Shown: positions 18,040-26,965, numbered from the stretch's first letter. The stretch is 64,000 nt of DNA from Mesorhizobium muleiense (GCF_900099905.1 NZ_FNEE01000009.1:1-64000), one strand, 5' to 3'. Made by a program: numbers and translations. The notes: generated by a model from the letters alone, not told the origin.

Positions 18040-18208
18040 TCCTCGGCCGAGCGAATCCGAAACGGATCACGGGTTTCCAGCCACTTTCAGGGAACGTTTT
18101 CGGCCGCAATACCCGCGTCTCGCCGGCCAAGGCTGTCGGCGACATGCGGAACTCGCGCCACCGGTTTGGACTTACTCCATGTCCGGACGGCAAAAAAGGA
18201 ATCCTGAT

Positions 18209-19117
18209 ATGAGACTGCCTGCCCCACGCCAAATGCGTCTCTCCGGTGGAGCCGAGCTTGCCTACGTCACTGCGGGCGATCCATCCAACCCCGCCTTGCT
18301 CCTCCTGCATGGGTTTCCCAGCTCCGCACATGCATTCCGCGATGTGCTTCCCGGTCTGGCGGGCGCAGCCTATGTGATCGCGCCCGACCTCCCGGGCCAT
18401 GGCCAGTCCGACGTCCCGCCGACACCCTCCTTCGCCGCGATCAGCGAGGCGATTTCCGAATTGCTGACCCATCTCGCGATCGGGCGCCGCTTCATCCACA
18501 TTCATGACTGGGGCGCCGCCGTGGGTCTGCAGATCGCCATGCAAGCGCCCGAGCTGGTTTCAGGTCTCATCATCCAGAACGCAAACGCGCATCGGACCGG
18601 CTTCGGTCCGGTTTGGGACGCCGTGCTAAAATTCTGGTCAGAACCGACAAAAGAGAACGAAGCGGCCGCGACCCCCGACCTGACCTTTGAGTTCACGCGC
18701 GAGCAATATACCGGCGGCCTGCCGGAGGATGTCGCCGCCACGATCAGGGGCGAACCGTGGGTCGAGGATTGGAGGGTGATGAATCTTCCCAGCCGCATGG
18801 AGACCCACCGCGCGCTTATCGGCGACTACAAAAGCCATGCCGCGAATTTCGATGCGATCGCCGCCTATCTGAAGCAATGGCAGCCGCCGGCGCTCATGCT
18901 GTGGGGCCGTCACGACCCCTATTTCGATATCGCCGAAACCCTGTCCTGGATGCAGGATCTGCCGCGCATGGAAGCGCATGTTTTCGACGGCGGGCATTTC
19001 CTGCTTGAGACGCACGCCGAACCAGCACTCTCCCTGATGATCGAGTTCATCGAGCGAACACAGGACATGCGCCCTGATCGAGCCCATCCCGGACCAGTGC
19101 GAGGAGTGCAGGCATGA
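18209..19117 (+). CDS. Alpha/beta hydrolase, epoxide-hydrolase/dehalogenase-like (copy 1)
   Basis: A 302-residue alpha/beta hydrolase. Oxyanion motif HGFPSS near residue 33, nucleophile in HDWGA (aspartate, as in epoxide hydrolases and haloalkane dehalogenases) near 99, acid in LWGRHDPYF and catalytic histidine in GGHFLLETHAE. ATG at 18209 after AAGGA. It overlaps the next gene by four bases (ATGA); the two products are close paralogs, so a tandem duplication in one transcription unit. The substrate is unknown. Confidence 0.88.
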   Translation: MRLPAPRQMRLSGGAELAYVTAGDPSNPALLLLHGFPSSAHAFRDVLPGLAGAAYVIAPDLPGHGQSDVPPTPSFAAISEAISELLTHLAIGRRFIHIHDWGAAVGLQIAMQAPELVSGLIIQNANAHRTGFGPVWDAVLKFWSEPTKENEAAATPDLTFEFTREQYTGGLPEDVAATIRGEPWVEDWRVMNLPSRMETHRALIGDYKSHAANFDAIAAYLKQWQPPALMLWGRHDPYFDIAETLSWMQDLPRMEAHVFDGGHFLLETHAEPALSLMIEFIERTQDMRPDRAHPGPVRGVQA

Positions 19118-20004
19118 CATCCCCCATAAAACAGCGGCTGCGCCTGTCCGGCGGGACCGAGCTTTCCTTCATCACCGCGGGTGATGCGTCCAATCCCGCG
19201 CTGCTGCTCCTGCACGGCTTCCCGAGCTCGTCGCGCACCTTCCAAGGCATCATTCCCGGCCTTGCGCGCGTCGCCTTCGTCGTCGCCCCCGACTTGCCTG
19301 GCTACGGCCAATCGGCGCCGTTGCCCGCGCCTTCGTTCGAAGCATTCAGCGGCGCAATCCAGGAGCTTCTAAGGCATCTCGCGATCGATCGGCGCTTCAT
19401 CTACCTGCATGATTGGGGCGCGCCTGTTGGTCTCCGGGTCGCTATGCAATCCCCCGACCTCGTCTCAGGCCTCATCATTCAGAGCGCCAACGCACACCGC
19501 ACAGGGTTCGGACCGCAATGGCAAGCCACGTTCGAATTCTGGTCAAACCCGACGGAAGAGAACGAAAGGGAGGCTACCGCGTTTTTGACCTTGGAAGGCA
19601 CCCGCGAGCAATATTTGGGCGGCTTGCCGGAGGATGTCGCTGCCCGGATCAAAGGCGAACCCTGGATCGAAGACTGGAGGGTGATGAATCGGCCTGGCGG
19701 CATGGAAACACAACGCGCGCTCCTCGCCGACTACGCCAACCATGCCGCTCGCTTCAGTCTCATCGCCGACTATATCGAAACGCGGCAGCCGCCGGCGCTC
19801 ATGCTGTGGGGCCGCCACGACCCGTTCTTCGACATCGCCGAAACACTGTCGTGGATGCAAGACTTTCCACGTATGGAAGCGCACATCTTCGACGGCGGCC
19901 ACTTCCTGCTCGAAACCCACGCCGAGGCGGCAGCCGCGTTGATGACCGACTTTATTGAGCGAACGCAGATTGCGCTTGACCATTCAGCCACGATCAGCCC
20001 GTGA
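19114..20004 (+). CDS. Alpha/beta hydrolase, epoxide-hydrolase/dehalogenase-like (copy 2)
   Basis: A 296-residue paralog of the preceding protein with the same catalytic set: HGFPSS, HDWGA with Asp nucleophile, LWGRHDPFF and GGHFLLETHAEAA. Start ATG overlaps the stop of copy 1. Its 3' end overlaps the convergent methyltransferase gene by 11 bases. The pair keeps identical active-site residues, so both are probably active; divergence is greatest in the cap-domain region between residues 150 and 200. Confidence 0.88.
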   Translation: MTSPIKQRLRLSGGTELSFITAGDASNPALLLLHGFPSSSRTFQGIIPGLARVAFVVAPDLPGYGQSAPLPAPSFEAFSGAIQELLRHLAIDRRFIYLHDWGAPVGLRVAMQSPDLVSGLIIQSANAHRTGFGPQWQATFEFWSNPTEENEREATAFLTLEGTREQYLGGLPEDVAARIKGEPWIEDWRVMNRPGGMETQRALLADYANHAARFSLIADYIETRQPPALMLWGRHDPFFDIAETLSWMQDFPRMEAHIFDGGHFLLETHAEAAAALMTDFIERTQIALDHSATISP

Positions 20005-20980
20005 GGCGCGCACGAAACAAGGTGGAGCCGTCCGTCAGGCGCGACCTGGAGATATCCCGGAATCCAGCCTCGGTCATCCACGCGCGATACTGACCTTCAG
20101 TGTACGATTCGCCGTGGCGATAGAGGTTCAGGAAGGTGAGATTCAGAAACACACCCTCAGGCGGGCCGAGGCGGTCGTCATCGACGACACCCCACCCCGC
20201 AATTGCGATCTCGCCGCCGGGTGTGAGGCAACGCGCCGCGTTCAGGATCGAACTGCGCGCCTGGTCGGGCGGCAGGACCTGGACGACGGCCTTCAGGATC
20301 GCCAGATCGTGCCGACCGATCGACGGCGCGACAGTTATGTCACCCTCTTCGACAACCACGTCGTCGGCACCGTATTCTGACAGGATATCTTTCGCGACCG
20401 CTGCGACCGTTGGGAGTTCCATCAGCGTCGCCGCAATCTGCGGCCGCCGCTCGCGAAGTCCGACGAGCATGGTCCCGGGGCCGCCGCCGATGTCGATGAC
20501 CGAGCCGATCGCCGAGAGGTCCATCTCCCGGGCCAGATGGCGGCCGAAAATTACCCCGCCCGGTGCGAGCATGCGGCTGAAGGCCGCCGCTGCCTCGGGC
20601 CCGGCTTCGGAAAAGTCGTGCAGCGCAGCCGGCCGGTTCTGTCGCAGCGACTCTGCGGTCAGCAGGTCGGCTCCCCAGAGCTCGCGCAGGAGCGCATGAT
20701 CGCCGCCGCGATAGGTCGGCTTGGACGCGTCGAGGAAGGCCGCCGCTTCGGCGCCGTTGCGAAATCGACCATCCTTGACTTCGAGGAGACCGATGCTGGC
20801 GAGCGCGTAGAGGAGCCGCGACAGACGATCGGGCTCGACTTTGAGCTCGGCTCCAAGGCTGTCGGCAGTCACCGCGCTGCTACCGAGCCGGGTGAAGATG
20901 CCAAGGTCCAGCCCGGCGCCAAGCGCCAAGGCGGGCGGCACCGCTGCGATCAGCTTGTCGATCCGATCAGAATCCACCAT
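19994..20980 (-). CDS. SAM-dependent O-methyltransferase (hydroxyindole/caffeate type)
   Basis: About 328 residues of the Methyltransf_2 family, which methylate hydroxyl groups of small aromatics. N-terminal winged-helix dimerisation domain (about 1-95), SAM motif VIDIGGGPGTM near 173, and ILKAVVQVLPPDQA further on. In the usual active site a His-Asp/Glu pair follows (LKxxxHDW); here the equivalent reads LKAVVQVL, so the catalytic histidine seems absent. Start uncertain: ATG 20980 has GGAAGGA very close, ATG 21016 has none. Convergent overlap with the hydrolase gene. Confidence 0.8.
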   Translation of the reverse strand: MVDSDRIDKLIAAVPPALALGAGLDLGIFTRLGSSAVTADSLGAELKVEPDRLSRLLYALASIGLLEVKDGRFRNGAEAAAFLDASKPTYRGGDHALLRELWGADLLTAESLRQNRPAALHDFSEAGPEAAAAFSRMLAPGGVIFGRHLAREMDLSAIGSVIDIGGGPGTMLVGLRERRPQIAATLMELPTVAAVAKDILSEYGADDVVVEEGDITVAPSIGRHDLAILKAVVQVLPPDQARSSILNAARCLTPGGEIAIAGWGVVDDDRLGPPEGVFLNLTFLNLYRHGESYTEGQYRAWMTEAGFRDISRSRLTDGSTLFRARLTG

Positions 20981-21027
20981 GTCCTTCCGCGATCCAGGAC
21001 CGGCTTGCCTACCCATCGCGTTGACTG

Positions 21028-22338
21028 CTACCGCACGATTTCGCGATGGCCGCCGGGCAGGCGGGTGGCGATGAGCTTGTCAATGCGGCGGCCGTCGAGG
21101 TCGACGACCTCGAAGCGCCAGCCCTGCGCATCGACGCATTCGCCGGTCGTCGGCAGATGGTGCAGATGCGCCAGCACGTAACCGGCGACAGTCTCGTAGT
21201 CGCGGTTCTCGGGCAGGTCGATGCCGAGAACGTCGGCCATCTCGTCGGCCTGCATGTAGCCGGCGAGCAACCATGAGCCGTCGTCACGTTTGACGGCGTT
21301 TTCTTCGTCGCCGGCGTCGAGGTCCGCCCGGAAGACGCCGGTGATGGCTTCCAGTATGTCGGCCGGGGTGACGATGCCTTCGAAATGGCCGTATTCGTCA
21401 TGGACCAGTGCCATCGGCACGTTGGATTCCTTGAGTGTCGAAAGGACATCCAGCGCGTCGGCCTGGTCATGGACGATGGGAGCGGTGCGCACATGCCGGC
21501 GCGGGTCGAGCGCGCGACCGCCGAGCATCGCGGCCAGCACGTCGCGGGTCTGGACGACGCCGATCATGGCGTCGACGCTGCCATCGCCGGCCGGCAGGCG
21601 CGAATGCTGGGTCTCCATCAGGAGTTTGCGGGTCGCCGCGTCGTCGGACTGCAGGTTGATCCAGTCGACCTCGGTGCGCGGCGTCATCACCGCGCGGACG
21701 GCGCGGTCGCCAAGCCGCATGACGCCGGCGATCATGCGCCGCTCGTCGGATTCGATGGTGCCGTGATGCTCGGCCTCGGCGACCAGCATCTTGATTTCCT
21801 CGTCGGTGACCTTCTCCTCGCTTTCACCGCGCTGGCCAAGCAGCCACAGCATGGCGCGGCCGGAAATGTCGAGCAGAAAAACCAGCGGCGCCGAGACGGT
21901 GGCGAGGATGGTCATCGCCGGAGCAACCCTGGCGGCGACGCGTTCGGGATCGCGCAGCGCGATCTGCTTGGGCACCAGTTCGCCGATGATCAGCGAGAAA
22001 TAGGTGATGAGGGCGACGACGATGCCGACGCCGATCGGGTCGGCAAGGCTTTCGCGGAGGCCGGTCGATGCCAGGAACACGGACAGCCGCTCGCCGAGCG
22101 TGGCGCCGGAAAAAGCGCCGGACAGAACGCCGACCAGGGTGATGCCGATCTGCACCGACGACAGGAATTTGCCTGGATTGGCGCCGAGCGCCAAGGCGCG
22201 GCCGGCGCCCTTGACGCCGCGGTCCATCATCGCCTTGAGACGGGCCGGCCGTGACGAGACAATGGCAAGTTCGGACATTGCCAGAAGGCCGTTCACGCAG
22301 ATGAGGACGACCACGATGGCGATTTCAGCATAGAGCAT
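21028..22338 (-). CDS. CNNM/CBS-domain transporter-like protein (HlyC/CorC family)
   Basis: A 436-residue inner-membrane protein: N-terminal CNNM (DUF21) domain with about four helices (residues 1-190), a tandem CBS pair (about 215-335, with MTPRTEVDWINL and GIVTPADILEAITG), and a C-terminal CorC_HlyC domain. Bacterial relatives act in Mg2+/Co2+ resistance and efflux; the hemolysin label is historical. ATG at 22338 gives a canonical N-terminus. It lies just ahead of the methyltransferase gene on the same strand. Confidence 0.92.
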   Translation of the reverse strand: MLYAEIAIVVVLICVNGLLAMSELAIVSSRPARLKAMMDRGVKGAGRALALGANPGKFLSSVQIGITLVGVLSGAFSGATLGERLSVFLASTGLRESLADPIGVGIVVALITYFSLIIGELVPKQIALRDPERVAARVAPAMTILATVSAPLVFLLDISGRAMLWLLGQRGESEEKVTDEEIKMLVAEAEHHGTIESDERRMIAGVMRLGDRAVRAVMTPRTEVDWINLQSDDAATRKLLMETQHSRLPAGDGSVDAMIGVVQTRDVLAAMLGGRALDPRRHVRTAPIVHDQADALDVLSTLKESNVPMALVHDEYGHFEGIVTPADILEAITGVFRADLDAGDEENAVKRDDGSWLLAGYMQADEMADVLGIDLPENRDYETVAGYVLAHLHHLPTTGECVDAQGWRFEVVDLDGRRIDKLIATRLPGGHREIVR

Positions 22339-22414
22339 GCGAGGTCAATAGCATTGCGGCGCGGTCTTCGAAAATAGACGGGCGTCATTTTTCATGCCGG
22401 CGGGCGCAACCATC

Positions 22415-22570
22415 TCATGCGGCATCCCATGGTGGCGACGAAAAATGCTCGATCAGGGCGTCGACGACGACACGGACTTTTGGCGTCAGGCTGCGCGTCA
22501 CCGGCCAGATGGCGTGCATGACGACGTCTTCGAGGAGACAGTCCGACAGGACCGTCTCTTCGTCTTGTGC
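22415..22570 (-). pseudogene. C-terminal remnant of a LysR-family regulator
   Basis: On the minus strand this encodes about 50 residues that match only the very end of LysR effector domains, with HAIWPVTRSLTPKVRVVVDA as the telling piece, ending in TGA at 22415-22417. No helix-turn-helix or upstream half is present. The frame continues directly from the stop codon of the LssY-C gene, so it has no start of its own. It is best read as the leftover of a LysR gene whose 5' part was deleted or replaced. Confidence 0.65.
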
Positions 22571-23278
22571 CTACGGCAGCTGCCGCAGCAGGCCAACCAC
22601 CGCCTTGCCATCGGTGAAATAGGGATCGCCGCCGCCATTGCGCCCGGTCTTTGTCGCACCGATGCCCGATATCTCGCTGGTCGAGATCAGCATGCCAGCG
22701 GCAGACAGGTCGCGGATCAGGAAGTCGCGCTCGGCGTCGATGTCGGGACCGATATGGTGGGTGATCTGGCCGGTGTCGTGGCTGAGCCCGACGCCGCGAT
22801 CGTAGCTTGCCGCACCCAGCCAGAGCGGCCGGCCATCGTCTCCAGTCGCATCGGTCTGCCAGAAGCGGACGTGATGGCGCCGGTCGGCACTGTCGCCGAC
22901 CGGCTTCTCGAAGGCCAGATCCTGTGCACGGCCTTCGAACAACAGCCGGCTGACCGGCGCGTCGGGATAGGGCCGATCGAACAGCACGCTTTCGCCGATC
23001 TCGATCGCCGTCTCCAGCGTGAGAGCGTCGGCGGTGTCCCATCCGGCGACGGCGAAGGCGTGGACCAGCTCTTTTTTGGTGCCGACGAGGCCGACATTGA
23101 TCGGATCGCCCGCGATGCCTTGCGGCGTGTGCGTCACCATTTCGAAGCGCTGCGTGCGGAAGTTGCGGTCGCGCAGGGTCCAGAATTCCGGCGCGGCGAA
23201 ATAGGCGAGCACGAGATAGCCGGCACAGAACGCCACCAGCCAGATCGTTGCGCGTCGTCGAAGGCTTCGTCGGCTCAT
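22571..23278 (-). CDS. LssY C-terminal domain protein
   Basis: A 235-residue protein with an N-terminal membrane anchor (ATIWLVAFCAGYLVLAYFAA, about residues 10-29) and the LssY_C domain, recognised by the LFDRPYPDAPVSRLLFEGRAQDLAFEKPVG region and RHHVRFWQ. The domain's biochemical role is not established; in Legionella LssY it is joined to a secretion-locus protein. ATG at 23278 chosen because it precedes the basic anchor; the frame stays open to 23422. A LysR remnant lies immediately downstream. Confidence 0.78.
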   Translation of the reverse strand: MSRRSLRRRATIWLVAFCAGYLVLAYFAAPEFWTLRDRNFRTQRFEMVTHTPQGIAGDPINVGLVGTKKELVHAFAVAGWDTADALTLETAIEIGESVLFDRPYPDAPVSRLLFEGRAQDLAFEKPVGDSADRRHHVRFWQTDATGDDGRPLWLGAASYDRGVGLSHDTGQITHHIGPDIDAERDFLIRDLSAAGMLISTSEISGIGATKTGRNGGGDPYFTDGKAVVGLLRQLP

Positions 23279-23442
23279 GCGAAAGCTAAACGCCCAGTCT
23301 ACCTGGCCAGAGCTTACCACGCCTTCGTCATTCTCGGGCGAAGGAGCGAAGCGACATTGCGAAGACCCGAGGATCCATGACCATGACACCCTCGCAATGC
23401 GCGGCGACCCAGAACCGAGCACCCTCCGTCGAGTTCCTTCGC

Positions 23443-23600
23443 ACCCCCCTCTGTCCTGCCGGACATCTCCCCCGCAAGGGGGGAGATCGGCAGCTTCTGC
23501 CTCGGCGCCTCTTTTTCAAGGTCGGAGATTGGCGAAAGCATTCGCGGCATCCAATCTCCCCCCTTGCGGGGGAGATGTCCGGCAGGACAGAGGGGGGTAC
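23443..23600. repeat. Paired inverted palindromic repeat (REP-doublet-like)
   Basis: Two arms, 23443-23495 and 23552-23600, are inverted copies of one element. Each arm holds two small hairpins: TGTCC-TGCC-GGACA and CTCCCCC-GCAA-GGGGGGAG. Related copies occur at 34414, 53680, 53836 and 54984. The pair lies in the gap between the LssY-C and extensin genes. It resembles REP/BIME elements; no RAYT transposase is in the window. Confidence 0.8.
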
Positions 23601-23677
23601 TGTCCCTCCAGCGTTGCGAAGGATCCCGCACAGCAGGTAACAGCAGGATTCTCGGGTCTGCGCTGGAAAACTGCCGT

Positions 23678-24493
23678 CTAGCGGCAGGCGCGGTAGCCGT
23701 TCTTGCGGTTCTTGATGTCGAAATGGAAATGGTTGCGGTGGTCGTAATTGTAGCCGGGACCGAGCACGGTGGTGAAATACTGGCAGCCGTCGGCGCGCAC
23801 AGTGTTGAGGAAGCCGCGGGTGCGGAAGGCGAACAGGCCGGGCTTGCGCACGTCGATCTCCTTGCCATTGCTAAGCTCGATGCTCATGACGTCGAGCGCG
23901 TTGCCCTTGCCGTGCTCCGACAGCGTGCCTTCGCCGGCGATCCTGCGGCAGGAATAGCTCGAGCCCTGGCGAATGGTCCTGACGCCGGAGAAGTAGCGCC
24001 AGCGGGCGGACGGGACCAGTTCATTCCTGGCCCAGCCGGCGAAGGTGGCGGCCATGTCGCAGGTCAGCGTCGCGGCCGGCTTCATCCCGATACGGCCGAT
24101 GGCCGAGATCTTGACCGGATAGTCGATGCCGCATTGGCCTTCGCGGATCGGCGCAAGGTCGCTGTAGACGACGCCCAGGCGCTTCAAATCCCTGCGGCAT
24201 TCGACCTCGCTGGCCGGCATCTGTTCGGTCGGCGCCATCGGCTCGTCCATGCGCGGATAGGCGGCGGTCATGTAAGGGTTGGACGGGACGAGGCGCTGCA
24301 TTCCAGCGTATTTCTGGCTAGCGTTTTCTGGGACAGCTGATGTCTGGCTGCCGACATCGACGGCCGGTTCCAGCGAAAGCACGCTGCCGGTGGTGCAGGC
24401 CGAGATCGCTGCGATGGCAAGCCCGCCGGCAATCATGCGCGCGCGTCTCACTTGCCGCACGGCGACAGACGCGGCGCGAAATATCCCGGCCAT
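23678..24493 (-). CDS. Extensin-family lipoprotein
   Basis: About 271 residues. Signal peptide with positively charged start and lipobox ISAC (near residue 33), so likely a lipoprotein. The extensin-like C-terminal domain (PF06904) fills the rest: SEVECRRDLKRLGV near 90, CGIDYPVKI, SYSCRR, LSEHGKGNALDV, and HFHFD near the end. The H/D pattern resembles D,D-carboxypeptidase/VanY-type metal sites (LSEH..NALD..H), so a peptidoglycan role is plausible. Start uncertain: ATGs at 24535, 24493 and 24436 are possible; 24493 gives the best signal peptide. A paralog is the next gene upstream. Confidence 0.82.
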   Translation of the reverse strand: MAGIFRAASVAVRQVRRARMIAGGLAIAAISACTTGSVLSLEPAVDVGSQTSAVPENASQKYAGMQRLVPSNPYMTAAYPRMDEPMAPTEQMPASEVECRRDLKRLGVVYSDLAPIREGQCGIDYPVKISAIGRIGMKPAATLTCDMAATFAGWARNELVPSARWRYFSGVRTIRQGSSYSCRRIAGEGTLSEHGKGNALDVMSIELSNGKEIDVRKPGLFAFRTRGFLNTVRADGCQYFTTVLGPGYNYDHRNHFHFDIKNRKNGYRACR

Positions 24494-24687
24494 TGGCAGG
24501 TTCCCGGTCCCCGAGCCGATCTGGCTCCATGTCATCGTTTGATCATGATCTTTTTCCGAAAACCGGATCCCACTTTTCGGGGTCATGATCAGATGAACCG
24601 GAGCTTACCCGCCAACAGTAAAGGAAAAATCAGCGGCTGCGTTTACAGCTGCGGCCAAATTGCGGCGCGCGTCTGTTCGGAACCATA

Positions 24688-25671
24688 TCACTGGCAGAAG
24701 GTGCCGCCGTTGCGGCGCGGTGCAAGATCGAGATGGAGATGCAGCGAATGATCGGCATCGCTGCCCGGGCCAAGCACGGTCTTGAACGGTCCGCAGGCTG
24801 CCTTGCGTATTCCGTTCAGGAATTTCGCCTCCTTTTCCGGCGGCGCCGGGCGGATGTCGATCCTCCTGCCGTCCGAAAGCGTGAAGCTGGCGATGTCGAG
24901 CGCGTTGCCGAAGGCGTGCTCCGACAATTTCCCGCCGCCATTGCGGTGGCGGCAGACGAAGGCGGATGCCTGGCCGACCGACTTGAGTTCGGCGCCGAGC
25001 TCAGCCTTGGCCGCCGGCTGGACGATATCGGCGGCGAAGCGCGCGGCGGCCTCGGCCATCTGGCAGTTCAACTCGGATTCGGGGTTGATATCCAATGACT
25101 TGCCCAGCGTCTTCAGTGCGATCGGATAGGGGATAGAGCAGCCGACCGCCGCATCGTGCTCGGCTTTGCGTTCCTCGAAGTCGACGCCCATCGACTTCAG
25201 CCGCCGGCGGCAGGCCAGTTCCTCGTCCGGCATTTTCTCCTGCGGCACAGCGGCCGAGCGCGGGTCGGGAGGGATTTTTTTCTCCGGCGCCTGCGCCGGC
25301 ATCTCCGGTGGTTTTGGCGCGGCGGCCGGTGGTTCTGCCTCGGCGGGCTTTTCGGTCGGCGTCGGAGCGACTGCCGGCGGCTGCGGCCGGGCTTGCTGAT
25401 GCTGGTCCGACTTCTGCTGGTCCATTTTGTCGGTCGCGGGTTGATCAGGCTCTGGCGCATCCGCAGGGCGTGGCGCGGGGATCGGCACGTCGGCAGGTGC
25501 AGCTTCTTGCGCTGATTGCGATTGATTGAGCTCCGGGACGGGTACGTTATCGGGCAGTTCCGGAGCTTGGGCCAGGGCCGCTCCTGCGGACAGCATCGCC
25601 GCCGCCAAAGGCAGCGCCAATCTGATCAATCCGGCCAATCTGATCGATGTGGGAGGGGTCAGCGCCGCCAT
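24688..25671 (-). CDS. Extensin-family protein with proline-rich linker
   Basis: A 327-residue secreted protein: signal peptide ending AGAALA (about residue 34), a Pro/Ala/Glu-rich low-complexity linker (about 36-145), then an extensin-like domain with ELACRRRLKSMGVDFE, CSIPYPI, FVCRHRNGGGKLSEHAFGNALDI and LHLHLDLAPR. Shares the Cys pattern and SEH/NALD/HLH motifs of its neighbour. The linker could let the domain reach peptidoglycan from the membrane. ATG at 25671 after AAGGGCG. The signal cleavage and export route are inferred. Confidence 0.85.
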   Translation of the reverse strand: MAALTPPTSIRLAGLIRLALPLAAAMLSAGAALAQAPELPDNVPVPELNQSQSAQEAAPADVPIPAPRPADAPEPDQPATDKMDQQKSDQHQQARPQPPAVAPTPTEKPAEAEPPAAAPKPPEMPAQAPEKKIPPDPRSAAVPQEKMPDEELACRRRLKSMGVDFEERKAEHDAAVGCSIPYPIALKTLGKSLDINPESELNCQMAEAAARFAADIVQPAAKAELGAELKSVGQASAFVCRHRNGGGKLSEHAFGNALDIASFTLSDGRRIDIRPAPPEKEAKFLNGIRKAACGPFKTVLGPGSDADHSLHLHLDLAPRRNGGTFCQ

Positions 25672-25746
25672 TCGCCCTTAACGGCGGGCGGATGCGGAAG
25701 TTGCCTGAACGACAGTTTTGGCCGATCACAAACGGTGACCGCGTTG

Positions 25747-26187
25747 TTACGCACCGATCGCTTCCAGCCCTTCCTCCAGCCAGTCGGCCAACAGCGGCAT
25801 GCCGAGCAGATATTTCGCCGTGCGCTTGTTGGCGCGCTCGCGCGCGGCCGTCAGCGCGTCCGCCCATTCCGAGGCGTCATAGTCGCCGCGTCCAACCCAG
25901 GCGAGGGCGACGAGTTCGGCCGCCTCATCGACATTGAGGTCGTTGATCAGTTCGCGCAGCTCTTCTTCGGTGAGGTCCTCGGAACGTTCCTCGACGAGAC
26001 CGTCATGATGATGGTTGTCATGCGCCTCGCTATCGAGTTCTACCTCGTGCTCGGCACCATCGGCATAGTCTTCGTTGACGGCGGCGCTCAACGCCTTCGC
26101 CTTGAGGATGAACAGGCGCACCGTGTCGGGACCGATCGAAAGCTCCCATTCTTTTTCAAGGCGCCGCTGCACTGGCCGTCTCCGCAT
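25747..26187 (-). CDS. DUF3775-type protein
   Basis: About 146 residues. The family start WELSIGPDTVRLFILKAKAL is followed by a short His/acid-rich insert (DSEAHDNHHHDG) and a helical C-terminus (ELVALAWVGRGDYDASEW through RTAKYLLGMPLLADWLEEGL). This pattern matches DUF3775, a small alphaproteobacterial family of unknown function. The start is uncertain: ATG 26187 has GGAG almost touching it, and a GTG at 26235 has none. Confidence 0.75.
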   Translation of the reverse strand: MRRRPVQRRLEKEWELSIGPDTVRLFILKAKALSAAVNEDYADGAEHEVELDSEAHDNHHHDGLVEERSEDLTEEELRELINDLNVDEAAELVALAWVGRGDYDASEWADALTAARERANKRTAKYLLGMPLLADWLEEGLEAIGA

Positions 26188-26369
26188 ACTCCGTTGGCGT
26201 TTGCTGGATGATAGCGGATTTGCAGCGCTCGTCACGTTTTGTTCGGCGCTTTCATTTTCCGACTGGCGCGGGCCGTTGAAAAGGCTTTCACTGGCCGTGG
26301 CTTTTTTCCGGGATGAAACCGCTTTTGCCCGGCGTTAGTCTTGCATTGTCATGCTTCAAGGAGAGTTCG

Positions 26370-26909
26370 ATGCGCAGACGATTGCTGATCCAGGTTCTGG
26401 CGGTTGCCGCCCTGCCGCTGTTTGCTGTTCCGGCGTTTTCGGCCGGTGAAGGTGGAGGCGGTGGCGATGGCAGCCAGACGACACAGTGCAAGAAAGGCAA
26501 GGTCTGGGACAAGAAGCTGAAGAAGTGCGTCGCGCCCAAGCACGGCATGCTGGACGACGACAACATCTATGAAGCCGGCCACGCGCTGGCGATGGCAGGA
26601 CGTTATGACGAGGCGATCGCCGTGCTCAGCCTGGCTGCGGACAAGAAAGACCCTCGTATCCTCAACTACCTCGGCTACTCGCACCGCCATTCCGGACGCG
26701 TCACCGTCGGTCTCGGCTATTATGAGGAAGCGCTGCGCATCGATCCCGATTACACGCTGGTACGCGAATATCTCGGCGAGGCGCATCTGCAGATCGGCGA
26801 TCTCGCTGGCGCCCGGGAACAGCTCCGCGAGATCGAGAAACGCATCGGCAAGGGATCTCGTGAATACGGCATGCTGTCCGAGCAGATAGACCGTTTCATG
26901 AAGAGCTGA
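26370..26909 (+). CDS. Secreted TPR-repeat protein
   Basis: A 179-residue protein with a signal peptide ending VPAFSA (about residue 24), a Gly-rich spacer, a CKKGKVWDKKLKKCV motif with two cysteines, and two to three TPR units (EAGHALAMAGRYDEAIAVL, then NYLGYSHRHSGR and EEALRIDPDYTLVREYLGEAHLQIGD). Likely a periplasmic scaffold; partners unknown. ATG at 26370 with AAGGAGAG upstream. Followed by a clear terminator. Confidence 0.82.
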   Translation: MRRRLLIQVLAVAALPLFAVPAFSAGEGGGGGDGSQTTQCKKGKVWDKKLKKCVAPKHGMLDDDNIYEAGHALAMAGRYDEAIAVLSLAADKKDPRILNYLGYSHRHSGRVTVGLGYYEEALRIDPDYTLVREYLGEAHLQIGDLAGAREQLREIEKRIGKGSREYGMLSEQIDRFMKS

Positions 26910-26934
26910 ATAGAAGCCCGAACTTTTCCTCACC

Positions 26935-26965
26935 ACCGGCTGTGAGCAATCGCAGCCGGTTTTTA
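26935..26965 (+). terminator. Rho-independent terminator after TPR gene
   Basis: Stem ACCGGCTG/CAGCCGGT (8 bp) with a 10-base loop, then TTTTT. It ends 56 bases after the TPR stop codon. Confidence 0.8.
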
